DNA of 64,000 nucleotides from JAGLTA01 sp023142625 (GTDB lineage Bacteria; Patescibacteriota; Patescibacteriia; JAACEG01), in NCBI GenBank assembly GCA_030641665.1, contig DAOWHA010000038.1, positions 26,460 through 90,459 on the forward strand, in the 5' to 3' direction. Shown piece by piece: positions 1-7,812 of the stretch (position 1 is its first letter; each line of letters begins with the position of its first letter). The notes beneath the pieces were generated by a model. The model was not told the origin of the DNA. It saw only the letters and a program-made list of their open reading frames with translations, and did not search any database. The position numbers and the translations under genes were made by a program.

Positions 1-108
1 TGGGGAACTCAGGAATTAGAATCAGGGCATAATAAAGGAATGAATATAAAAAAATTTTTAAATGTTTTTAAAGGGGCAAAAGGGTGGCTAAAAAAATTAA
101 TGCCCTGA
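1..108 (+). CDS. ftsA: FtsA, C-terminal tail (partial)
   Basis: Frame 1 is open from the window edge to a TGA at 106-108, giving 35 codons of an incomplete gene. The tail ends in a basic amphipathic stretch, GAKGWLKKLMP, the kind of helix with which FtsA binds the inner face of the membrane and tethers FtsZ. ftsZ starts 47 bases downstream, the usual division-cluster order. The actin-like domains lie outside the window, so the call rests on the tail and the position. The TGA stop also shows the standard code at this terminus. Confidence 0.72.
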   Translation, partial: WGTQELESGHNKGMNIKKFLNVFKGAKGWLKKLMP

Positions 109-154
109 TCGATGTTTTAATTTTTTAAATTTTAAATTTACATTATATTTTTAT

Positions 155-1360
155 ATGGCAGAGATAAAACCGGACATTGAAACTTTTGCGAAAATAAAAG
201 TTATCGGAGTAGGCGGCGGAGGCAACTCAGTCGTTAACCGCATGATCGGCGCTAAAATTCATGGCGTTGAGTTTTTGGCTATCAATACGGATGTGCAAGC
301 GCTTCATAGTTCTATGGCGCCAGTTAAATTGCATATCGGCAAGACGGTAACGCGCGGGCTTGGCGCTGGAATGAACCCTGAATTAGGCCGCCGCGCAGCG
401 GAAGAAAGCCAAAATGAAATAAGGGATATTTTAAAAGGCGCTGATATGGTGTTTATCACTTGCGGATTAGGAGGCGGAACAGGGAGCGGGGCTTCTCCTA
501 TTGTGGCTGAAATAGCGCGAGACTTAGGAGCTTTAACCATAGCTGTTGTCACTAAGCCATTCTCCTTTGAGGGTGTTAAAAGAACTGAAATCGCCAAGCA
601 GGCGCTTGAAGATCTTAGCAAGAAAGTTGACGCGATTATTACCATACCGAACGACAAGTTGTTAAAAGTGATTGATAAAAAAACATCGCTATTAGACGCT
701 TTTTCCGTGTCAGACAATGTTTTGCTGCACGGAGTTCGCGGCGTCGCGGAGCTGATTACTGTTCCAGGATTAATCAATGTTGATTTTGCGGATGTTAAAG
801 CGATAATGTCAGAAACAGGATCTTCGCTAATGGGATTGGGAAAAGCCAGCGGAGAAAACAGAGCAGTTGAAGCCGCAAAACTGGCAATTGAAAATTCTTT
901 ATTGGATCTGTCTATCAACGGCGCGAAAGGAGTGCTTTTTACGATTTCTGGCAGCCCTGATTTAAGCATGCACGAAGTGAATGAAGCCGCGCAGATTATC
1001 ACTAAATCAGCCGATCCCAGTGCTAAAATTATTTTTGGCGCGATTATAGACGAGAGTTTAAAAGATACCGTAAAAATAACGGTTGTAGCAACTGGATTCG
1101 GTGATTCGCCAGGTCCTATAAATAAAGATGAAGTTTTGGACGCGGATGAAAATTTTATGGCTGAAAATTTTTCAATAAATTCAGAAAACAGTTTACAAGG
1201 CAAGAAAAAATTTTCTAAAAAAGAAGAAGATGGTGTTTTTACAAAGACAGATGAGGGTGAAAATAATATTATAGATGAAAATGAAACAGATAATACTGAT
1301 GATATTAATGGCGACGAACTGGATATCCCGGCGTTTATCCGCAAAAAAATGGTTTCATAA
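155..1360 (+). CDS. ftsZ: Cell division GTPase FtsZ
   Basis: FtsZ is the tubulin-like GTPase that polymerises into the Z-ring at mid-cell. The 401-residue protein has the nucleotide-binding GVGGGGNSVVNRM near residue 18, the tubulin signature GGGTGSGASP near residue 107 and the T7-loop region NVDFADVK. After a variable acidic Asn/Asp/Glu-rich linker (about residues 325-388) it ends in LDIPAFIRKKM, the conserved peptide that binds FtsA and other partners. Length is normal. The start is preceded by AT-rich sequence without a Shine-Dalgarno motif. It lies directly behind ftsA. Very secure. Confidence 0.98.
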   Translation: MAEIKPDIETFAKIKVIGVGGGGNSVVNRMIGAKIHGVEFLAINTDVQALHSSMAPVKLHIGKTVTRGLGAGMNPELGRRAAEESQNEIRDILKGADMVFITCGLGGGTGSGASPIVAEIARDLGALTIAVVTKPFSFEGVKRTEIAKQALEDLSKKVDAIITIPNDKLLKVIDKKTSLLDAFSVSDNVLLHGVRGVAELITVPGLINVDFADVKAIMSETGSSLMGLGKASGENRAVEAAKLAIENSLLDLSINGAKGVLFTISGSPDLSMHEVNEAAQIITKSADPSAKIIFGAIIDESLKDTVKITVVATGFGDSPGPINKDEVLDADENFMAENFSINSENSLQGKKKFSKKEEDGVFTKTDEGENNIIDENETDNTDDINGDELDIPAFIRKKMVS

Positions 1361-1395
1361 AAATAATTTTAATATTGTGATATTAACTAAACTAT

Positions 1396-1638
1396 ATGCA
1401 AAAAAAAGAATTTTTTAATAATCAATCCGCAGATATGACATCGCTTGATACAGAGGAGACGATAAAAAAAATAAAAGAATTAAAAGAATTAAAAAACAGT
1501 AAATTAACAGAGAAAGAGACCGAAAAACTATTTACATTAAAAGAGATTGTGAAAAATGGCGGATATTTAACAGAAGAGGAAATGGAAATTTATAAAAGAT
1601 TAGAGGAAAAAATGTCATCAAAACAGCCTGTTCAATAA
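1396..1638 (+). CDS. Small charged helical protein, unknown
   Basis: I do not recognise this 80-residue protein. It is rich in Lys and Glu and is predicted by eye to be almost entirely helical, with heptad-like stretches (TIKKIKELKELKNSKL and EEMEIYKRLEEKM) that suggest a short coiled coil. There is no signal peptide, membrane segment or cysteine. It starts 36 bases after ftsZ and ends just before a hairpin terminator, so it is probably co-transcribed with the division genes. No function is proposed. Confidence 0.6.
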   Translation: MQKKEFFNNQSADMTSLDTEETIKKIKELKELKNSKLTEKETEKLFTLKEIVKNGGYLTEEEMEIYKRLEEKMSSKQPVQ

Positions 1639-1665
1639 TTATTTAGAGGATTTTTGCGATTTAAA

Positions 1666-1694
1666 AAGCATCTTTTCAATAAAGATGCTTGTTT
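1666..1694 (+). terminator. Rho-independent terminator after the ftsZ group
   Basis: AAGCATCTTT (1666-1675) pairs perfectly with AAAGATGCTT (1681-1690) around a 5-base loop, followed by GTTTATTTAA. It separates the ftsA-ftsZ-1396 group from the next small gene. Confidence 0.75.
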
Positions 1695-1720
1695 ATTTAA
1701 AATTTTAACAAGTATAACTT

Positions 1721-2071
1721 ATGCAAAAAATACAAGAAGTGTTTAATCGTATTCAGGTGTCTAAAAAAGAACAAAGAAAAATAAAAACTGTTTTTAAAGA
1801 CGCTTTAGACAGTTCAGCAGAATATCAAAAGGCAGACGAAGATTGCAAGAACGCGAGAAACGCAAAAAAACAGATAAAAGATAAAATAGAATCTGATTTT
1901 AAGAGCGAGTTTGACAAGTTGGATAAAATTAAAATGGATATAGAAACTGATAATATTTTGTTAAGCGATATGGCAATAAATTGCATAACAAAAGGCGAGC
2001 CGATAGAGATTTCAGACGATTATCAAAACAGATACGAACCGCTGATTAGCGTTAAATTTAAAAAGATATAA
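1721..2071 (+). CDS. Coiled-coil hypothetical protein
   Basis: This 116-residue protein is not recognised. Residues 1-90 are strongly charged and helical with repeated Lys/Glu/Asp heptads (for example DEDCKNARNAKKQIKDKI), typical of a coiled coil. The last 25 residues (ISDDYQNRYEPLISVKFKKI) look beta-like. It has no signal peptide or membrane helix. It has its own position between a terminator and a dispersed repeat, so it is likely a monocistronic unit. Function unknown. Confidence 0.6.
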   Translation: MQKIQEVFNRIQVSKKEQRKIKTVFKDALDSSAEYQKADEDCKNARNAKKQIKDKIESDFKSEFDKLDKIKMDIETDNILLSDMAINCITKGEPIEISDDYQNRYEPLISVKFKKI

Positions 2072-2081
2072 ATTACCGCGA

Positions 2082-2165
2082 ACTGTCTTTGCGAGGAGGC
2101 GATAGCCGACGAAGCCACACCTAACTGGTAGTCACCCGACAGGATGACAATCCCATTACTGAGCG
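2082..2165. repeat. Dispersed palindromic element, half copy 1
   Basis: It begins ACTGTCTTTGCGAGGAGGCG and ends CCCATTACTGAGCG. It is the left half of the element seen in full at 3429, 17714, 36235, 48823 and 57994; the right arm ending in CCTCGCAAAGACAG is missing. It contains the inner module GCCACACCTAAC...GTCACCC...GGATGACAATC shared with copies 3, 4 and 5. Its last bases overlap the 3' end of the malic enzyme gene. Confidence 0.85.
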
Positions 2166-3343
2166 AAAAAATCTTTATTACAAACTCTATCCCGCTGTTC
2201 CGCCGCGTTTTTTACAGCGCGCGCGACTGCGAGATGAACTTTTTTATTTAAGACAGCTGGGATAAAATTATTTCTTTTCGGCGTTTTAATAAAGCTGGCA
2301 ATAGCAAAACTTGCGGCAAGCTTCATTTTTTTGGTAATTCGCAAAGCCCTTGCGTCTATCGCGCCTCTGAATATTCCGGGAAAGGCAAGCGCGTTATTTA
2401 TTTGATTTGGAAAATCAGATCTGCCAGTAGCAACTATAAACGCTCCGCCATTGAGAGCTTCGGTTGGAAAAATTTCAGGTGTAGGATTTGCCAAAGCGAA
2501 TATTATCGGTTTTTTATTCATAGATTTAATCCACTCTTTCTTTAAAACATTCGGCGCTGATACGCCTATAAAAATATCCGCGTTTTTTAAAGCGTCAGGC
2601 AATCCGCCGTCTATATTTTTTTTATTCGTAATTCTAGCAATGTCTTGCTTATAGGCATTGTTTTTTATATCAGATCTGTTTGAATAGATAACTCCTTTTG
2701 TATCGCAAACTAAAAAATCTTTTACGCCTGCGGAATGCAGTAATTTCAAAATAGCATAACCAGCGGATCCCGCGCCATTAATCACAATTTTTATATTTGT
2801 AATATTTTTATTAGTTATTTTCAAGGCATTTATCAATGAAGCCAAGACAACCACTGCTGTTCCGTGCTGGTCGTCGTGCATAACTGGAATTCCGATATTT
2901 TGCAGTTTTTTTTCTATTTCAAAGCATCGCGGCGCGGAAATATCTTCTAAATTTATTGCGGCAAAATTAGGCGATATATTTTTTACTAATTTAATTATCT
3001 CTTCGCTATTTTGCGTTTTTATGCAGATTGGAAAAGCGTCAATGTTAGCGAATTTTTTAAAAAGCGCTGCTTTTCCTTCCATTACGGGAATGGCTGCCAA
3101 AGCGCCGATATTGCCCAAGCCCAAAACAGCAGATCCGTCGCTCACGACCGCTAAAGAATTAGCTTTCATTGTCATTTCATACGCTTTTTTTTCGTCTTTG
3201 TAAATTTGCCTACTTATCTCCGCAACTCCAGGAGTATAAACAGTTGATAAAGTTTGCTTATTACTAATTGGAACTTTTAATTTAATCTCAATTTTGCCTC
3301 TATGCTTTTTATACAAGGCAATCGCTTTTTTATTATAATCCAT
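2156..3343 (-). CDS. NAD(P)-dependent malic enzyme
   Basis: This enzyme oxidatively decarboxylates malate to pyruvate with reduction of NAD(P), linking C4 acids to pyruvate in the cytoplasm. The 395-residue protein has the short bacterial malic enzyme layout: YTPGVAEISRQI near residue 35, the substrate region VSDGSAVLGLGNIGALAAIP with the metal-site stretch INLEDISAPRCFEIEKKL, PVMHDDQHGTA, and the dinucleotide-binding VINGAGSAGYAI near residue 187. No C-terminal phosphotransacetylase domain is present. It is transcribed against its neighbours. The last codons and the TAA stop come from the edge of a dispersed repeat, so the natural C-terminus may have been replaced. The cofactor preference cannot be read here. 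Confidence 0.93.
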   Translation of the reverse strand: MDYNKKAIALYKKHRGKIEIKLKVPISNKQTLSTVYTPGVAEISRQIYKDEKKAYEMTMKANSLAVVSDGSAVLGLGNIGALAAIPVMEGKAALFKKFANIDAFPICIKTQNSEEIIKLVKNISPNFAAINLEDISAPRCFEIEKKLQNIGIPVMHDDQHGTAVVVLASLINALKITNKNITNIKIVINGAGSAGYAILKLLHSAGVKDFLVCDTKGVIYSNRSDIKNNAYKQDIARITNKKNIDGGLPDALKNADIFIGVSAPNVLKKEWIKSMNKKPIIFALANPTPEIFPTEALNGGAFIVATGRSDFPNQINNALAFPGIFRGAIDARALRITKKMKLAASFAIASFIKTPKRNNFIPAVLNKKVHLAVARAVKNAAEQRDRVCNKDFFAQ

Positions 3344-3428
3344 AGTTTTTAAAATTTGTCTTGTTTATTTTTTTAATTTATTATATCATAATTTTAAAAG
3401 AGGGGAATATTAAGATATTTTTTTGTCT

Positions 3429-3607
3429 TGTCTTTGCGAGGAGCTGAACGAGTGAAACGAGTGAGGTGCGACGAAGCAATCTCGTTAATAACCGCACAAA
3501 CTATACAAAAATATAAACAAAATTGTAATCATAGACTTGTTCGCCCAGTAATGAGATTGCTTCGTCGCTCTCTCTCACTGTGTTCGTTTGGCTCCTCGCA
3601 AAGACAG
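3429..3607. repeat. Dispersed palindromic element, full copy 2
   Basis: This is a long imperfect palindrome with outer arms TGTCTTTGCGAGGAGC and GGCTCCTCGCAAAGACAG. Inside are GCGACGAAGCAATCTCGTTA and, on the other arm, AATGAGATTGCTTCGTCGC, separated by an AT-rich centre of about 60 bases. Short reading frames that run through it are created by the repeat and are not genes. Confidence 0.9.
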
Positions 3608-3671
3608 TGTAGAAAAATTCGCAAAGACAGATGGGAAAGAAGGGTTTAAGTTTAATATCAAATTTAAAATT

Positions 3672-4874
3672 ATGTCAGAAATAAAAATAATATTAGAAAA
3701 TAATCTTGGTAAAGAGATTATTTTTGAAGATCCTGTTAAAGACAAAAAAGACGATCCGGAATATTTTGATAATTTAAGAAAATCAGGAGCAAATCCGATG
3801 CCGCTTTCCGCCCCGCTTGGAAAGAAAATTAAATTATCAATATTCGGAGATTCTCACGGAAAAAAAATCGGGTTTTTTCTTGACGGAATTCCAAAAAATA
3901 TTAAAATCAGCAAGAAAGAGATACAGGGCGAAGTTGACAAAAGAAGAAGCGTGAGTGGATTGTCAACCGCGCGGCAGGAAGCCGACGAAATACGAATTAT
4001 CAGCGGAATTGAAAACGGGCAGACAACTGGCGAAAAAATCAGGATAGAAATTTTTAACACGAGCATTCATTCAAAATCGTATGAAAATATAAGATTAACT
4101 CCGCGTCCGGGACATGCGGATTTTACCGCAAGGGCGAAATACGCCAGCGTTTTCGATTATCGCGGCGGCGGTTTCGCTTCTGGGCGAATGACTGCCTGTA
4201 TGGTGGCTGCGGGCGCGATTGCAAAGAAAATTTTAAAAAATAGAGGCGTTGAGATCTGCGCTTTTACAAAACAGATTGGAAATATCGCGCTAAATAAAGA
4301 GTTAAGTTTTGCTGAAATCAAGAAAAACGCTTATTCTAATTTAGTAAGATGCCCAGATAAAGCGATTGCGGAAAAAATGGTTCAGGAGATAGAAAAGGCA
4401 AAAAGCAAAAAGGATTCTATCGGCGGAATTGTTGAATGCGTAATTGATGGCTTGCCTGTCGGTTTAGGCGAACCGCTGTTTAATTCCGTAGAAAGCGTTT
4501 TATCTCACGCTATGTTTTCAATTCCAGCAGTAAAAGGCATGGAGTTCGGGGCTGGTTTTCATGCAGCCGCGATGCGCGGAAGCGAACATAACGACCCTTT
4601 TTATATTGATAAAAATGGAAATATTAAGACAAAAACAAACAGCTCAGGCGGAATTTTAGGAGGAATTACAAATTCAATGCCTGTTGTTTTTCGGCTGGCG
4701 ATAAAACCGACTGCGTCAATCGGAATTAAGCAGGACACAGTAAATATTAAAACTCTAAAAAACGAAAAAATAACAATCAGCGGACGGCACGATCCGTGCA
4801 TCGTAATAAGAGTTCCCCCGGTAGCAGAAGCGCTGTCCGCGCTGGTTATGCTGGATTTATGGGAGAGAAAATAG
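3672..4874 (+). CDS. aroC: Chorismate synthase, divergent
   Basis: Chorismate synthase converts EPSP to chorismate with reduced FMN, the last step of the shikimate pathway. The 400-residue product has KIKLSIFGDSHG near residue 60 (family GESHG), RPGHADFTARAKYASV, FDYRGGGFASGRMTA (usually RGGGRSSARET), SHAMFSIPAVKGMEFGAGF, NSSGGILGGITNSMP and SGRHDPCIVIRVPPVAEA. I chose ATG 3672 because the 28 upstream in-frame codons come from a dispersed repeat. About 50 residues precede the normal beginning of the fold, an unusual extension. aroA follows two genes downstream. The family is secure, although the changes around FASGRMT make it a divergent member. Confidence 0.92.
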   Translation: MSEIKIILENNLGKEIIFEDPVKDKKDDPEYFDNLRKSGANPMPLSAPLGKKIKLSIFGDSHGKKIGFFLDGIPKNIKISKKEIQGEVDKRRSVSGLSTARQEADEIRIISGIENGQTTGEKIRIEIFNTSIHSKSYENIRLTPRPGHADFTARAKYASVFDYRGGGFASGRMTACMVAAGAIAKKILKNRGVEICAFTKQIGNIALNKELSFAEIKKNAYSNLVRCPDKAIAEKMVQEIEKAKSKKDSIGGIVECVIDGLPVGLGEPLFNSVESVLSHAMFSIPAVKGMEFGAGFHAAAMRGSEHNDPFYIDKNGNIKTKTNSSGGILGGITNSMPVVFRLAIKPTASIGIKQDTVNIKTLKNEKITISGRHDPCIVIRVPPVAEALSALVMLDLWERK

Positions 4875-4998
4875 TTTCATCGGATAAAATAATTATTTTA
4901 AAGGAAAGAATGTAAAGGGTGATATTGAGTTGCTTGAAAAAGCAATGATTTTAAAAAATAATAAACAATAAAATGATTAAAAAGAAAAATATAAAAAA

Positions 4999-6168
4999 AT
5001 GAATTTTGAAACAGAAAAATTTAATAATAATCAGGAGTCGCCTGAAAATACCGCGAGATCAATCGCGCAGGGCGGTAATTTTAATGAAATAGAAAAAGAG
5101 CTTAAAAAAAAGGGGCTGTTTGATAATGAAAAAACGCGCGTAAAAGAATTTTTCAAAGAGCGTATTGATTTCTCCGATTTTCCAACAAAATACGAAGCGC
5201 TTTGCGAATTATTAACAATTCAAGAATTGCATGATCCTAATACGGCTGAACATGGCGTTAAAACATATCAAATAGCCAAAGAAAAAGTTGAAAAAGCGCT
5301 TTCTGGAAATATTGTGCTTTCGCGAATAATTGAAGAAGAAGGCGTTGAGATTGAGCGTTTTAAGTTTGCCTGCCTAACTCATGATATCGGCAAGATTGAA
5401 ATTCCTCATTTTATTATCAAAAATACCATTAAAAAAAATGAGTGGGATAAAATATTTATTGATATAATTAAACAAGAGCAAATAACTAAAGAGATGCTCG
5501 CTAAATTTGATTTTGAGCCGAAAAGCAACCCGAATAAAGATGAACTATTAGCGCGCATGAAAGAGAAAAATCTTCGCGCGAACCAAATCGTTCCAATAAA
5601 TATGGCGATAAGCAAGGAGGAGGCAAAAGAGTTAGAAGAAAAATGGAATATTTCAACTGATATTTCTTTAATGGATATTATTGACAAGCATGCTGAATTT
5701 TCCGAGCGCATTCTTCGTGAAAAAGGTTTCCCTGTAGTAGCTGAAATTGCAGGACAGCATCATCATAAAAAAGACGAGGAATCTTATCCTGTTGCCATCA
5801 GTTCTTTACAGATTAGCGCGGATATGGCTGACATTCTTCACCTTGCCGATGTTAAACAAGCGCTTGAAGGCCATAGGCAATATCAACAAGAGGAATATTC
5901 AGAGATTAAAGTCGTAAAAATACTTATTGAGCATGCGTATGAAAAAAAGATTGGCAAAGAAATTGCGTATTTATGGATTAAAGATGAATATGAAAAATTA
6001 AAAAAGCAAGACGCCCTTAATAATCTTGATTTTAAAGAAAAAAAGATGCAACAAATTATTAATGATTTTATTGCTAAGTTTGAAACAGGTGACGGTGAAT
6101 ATAAACAGGATTTAGATGATTGGTATAAAAAGCATAATAGATTTTCTGATAATAGGCTTGCCGCGTAA
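4999..6168 (+). CDS. HD-domain phosphohydrolase (HD-GYP-like)
   Basis: This is a 389-residue cytoplasmic protein with a metal-dependent phosphohydrolase core. A metal-ligand His lies in AEHGVKTYQIAKEK (about residue 83), HDIGKIE gives the HD pair (about residue 128), and a late His cluster AGQHHHKKDEESYP (about residue 250) stands where HD-GYP proteins have HHE...DGxGYP. The GYP part is degenerate, so cyclic-di-GMP cleavage is uncertain. A long charged insertion separates the halves. It sits between aroC and aroA with 17 bases to aroA, so the three may be co-transcribed, though no functional link is known. Substrate unknown. Confidence 0.8.
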   Translation: MNFETEKFNNNQESPENTARSIAQGGNFNEIEKELKKKGLFDNEKTRVKEFFKERIDFSDFPTKYEALCELLTIQELHDPNTAEHGVKTYQIAKEKVEKALSGNIVLSRIIEEEGVEIERFKFACLTHDIGKIEIPHFIIKNTIKKNEWDKIFIDIIKQEQITKEMLAKFDFEPKSNPNKDELLARMKEKNLRANQIVPINMAISKEEAKELEEKWNISTDISLMDIIDKHAEFSERILREKGFPVVAEIAGQHHHKKDEESYPVAISSLQISADMADILHLADVKQALEGHRQYQQEEYSEIKVVKILIEHAYEKKIGKEIAYLWIKDEYEKLKKQDALNNLDFKEKKMQQIINDFIAKFETGDGEYKQDLDDWYKKHNRFSDNRLAA

Positions 6169-6185
6169 ATATGAAATAAATAAAA

Positions 6186-7487
6186 ATGAATCAGAAGAAA
6201 GTTTTAAAAATTGAGAATAAAATAAACGCGGAAATTTTTTTGCCCGGGAGCAAGTCTATTACTTTGCGGGATTTCGTTTTGGCAAGCTTGGCAAATGGCG
6301 AAAGCGAAATTTTGCGCCCGGCAGAATGCGATGACGCGGATAGAATGATAGAAGCGCTAAAAGAATTAGGAATTAAAATTGAAAAAATTAGCGGAGGGCT
6401 GAAAATTTTCGGGCAGGTAGGCAAGTTTGCCAGCGGAGAGAAAAAGCTGTATTTAGGCGGAAGCGGTGTTTCAACCCGCCTTCTTTTGGCTGTAGCGGCG
6501 CTGCGAAAACAGAAAACCGTAATAGACGGGAATGAATCTTTGCGCGCGCGTCCGAATAAATATTTGATAGATTCTTTAAAAGAACTTGGCGCTGAAATAA
6601 AATCGCGAAATGGATTTTTACCGCTTGAAATTATCGGCAGAGAAAATTTAAAGTCAAAAATAAAAATGAAAGGCGATTTGTCCAGCCAGTATTTTACAGC
6701 GCTTCTGCAGATTGCGCCTGTTTTGTCGAAAGGATTAAAAATTGAAGTTGAGGGGAATTTAACAAGCAAGCCGTATATTGATATAACTGTCAATGAGATG
6801 AAAAAGTTCGGCGCGGTTGTTGAAAACAGCAATTACAGAAGTTTTTTTGTCCAGTCGCAAAAATATAAGCCAGCAAAAATTATTGTTGAAGGAGACGCGT
6901 CTGCCGCCTCATATTTTATGGCATTAGCGGCAATTCACGGAGGAAAAATAATTTTAAAAAATTTAGGCAAAAATAGCGTCCAAGGAGATTTTAAATTTTA
7001 TAAAGTTTGTGAAAAGTTGGGCGCGAAAGTTGAATTAAGCGATAGCGAGATAAAAATTACAGGTTCGCGAAACGGAAAATTAGACAGTTTAAAAGAGATA
7101 AATATGGAGGATATTCCCGACACAGCGACAACCTTAATGGCGATAGCCCCGTTTATTCCCGGCAAAACTTTAATTACTGGAATTGCCAATTTAAAACTAA
7201 AAGAATGCGATCGCATTTCAGCGCCGGTAGCTGAATTAAAAAAATTAGGCGTAAAAGTCAGGGAGGGAAAAGATTTTATTGAGATAGATGAAAAAAAGGA
7301 TTTTAGCGATGTTGATTTATCTAAAATAAGCATTGATACTTATGATGACCATAGAATGGCAATGAGTTTCGCTATTTTGGGAACAAAAATAGGAAATCTA
7401 AAAATCAACGATCCGTCATGCGTCAATAAAACTTTCCCGAGTTTTTGGGAAATATTGGAGCAAAAAACAACCGTTGACAAGAAATAA
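6186..7487 (+). CDS. aroA: EPSP synthase (3-phosphoshikimate 1-carboxyvinyltransferase)
   Basis: AroA transfers the enolpyruvyl group of PEP to shikimate-3-phosphate, the step before chorismate synthase. The 433-residue protein shows the PEP/S3P-binding PGSKSITLRDFVLASLA near residue 21, GGSGVSTRLLLA (family GNAGTxxR), the arginine motif LRARPNKYLIDSL, GDLSSQYFTALL, VEGDASAASYFMALAA, IPDTATTLMAIAP, LKECDRI and DTYDDHRMAMSFA. Both halves of the inside-out alpha/beta barrel are present and full length. It probably forms an operon with the HD gene and aroC. The 3' end is followed by a gene-free AT-rich stretch. Confidence 0.95.
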   Translation: MNQKKVLKIENKINAEIFLPGSKSITLRDFVLASLANGESEILRPAECDDADRMIEALKELGIKIEKISGGLKIFGQVGKFASGEKKLYLGGSGVSTRLLLAVAALRKQKTVIDGNESLRARPNKYLIDSLKELGAEIKSRNGFLPLEIIGRENLKSKIKMKGDLSSQYFTALLQIAPVLSKGLKIEVEGNLTSKPYIDITVNEMKKFGAVVENSNYRSFFVQSQKYKPAKIIVEGDASAASYFMALAAIHGGKIILKNLGKNSVQGDFKFYKVCEKLGAKVELSDSEIKITGSRNGKLDSLKEINMEDIPDTATTLMAIAPFIPGKTLITGIANLKLKECDRISAPVAELKKLGVKVREGKDFIEIDEKKDFSDVDLSKISIDTYDDHRMAMSFAILGTKIGNLKINDPSCVNKTFPSFWEILEQKTTVDKK

Positions 7488-7812
7488 ATTTCATTTAAGA
7501 TAAATAAAAAAATTGTTCTTTCATTATTTCCGAAATAGGGAATAATCATAGATAAAAGGCAGGGAAACAAAAATAGAAATAAAAATAGAAAAAAACACCT
7601 AAAAACATACAAAAATAGACAAAACTCTCTAAAAAATAGGCAGAAGAGCGGGGTTTTTGTTGTCTAAAAATAGGAAAAACAAAATAGCGATTTTTGGATT
7701 ATAAGTTGGATTATAAAATCGTTTTCTGTTTTATTTAACTTTAAACTTTAAAATTAATTTTTAAAAAAATAATTTTATAATTCAAATTTAATTTTTAATT
7801 TTATAACATTAT
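7488..7812 (+). other. AT-rich leader of the surface protein gene
   Basis: No gene is seen in these 325 bases. They contain short A-rich repeats (AAAAATAGA-like) at 7570-7600 and a loose inverted repeat, AGACAAAACTCT near 7617 against AGAGCGGGGTTTTTGTTGTCT near 7644, which could fold in the leader. Several runs of T and A precede the ATG at 7813. No clear promoter pair was found. Confidence 0.4.

Noticed and set aside
304..1344. 346-codon minus-strand frame opposite ftsZ
   Set aside because: It is antisense to a secure gene, has a Ser/Ala/Phe-rich shadow composition and no family motif.
3428..3649. 73-codon ORF inside dispersed repeat copy 2
   Set aside because: Entirely composed of repeat sequence that recurs between genes elsewhere; Arg/Cys-rich nonsense composition.
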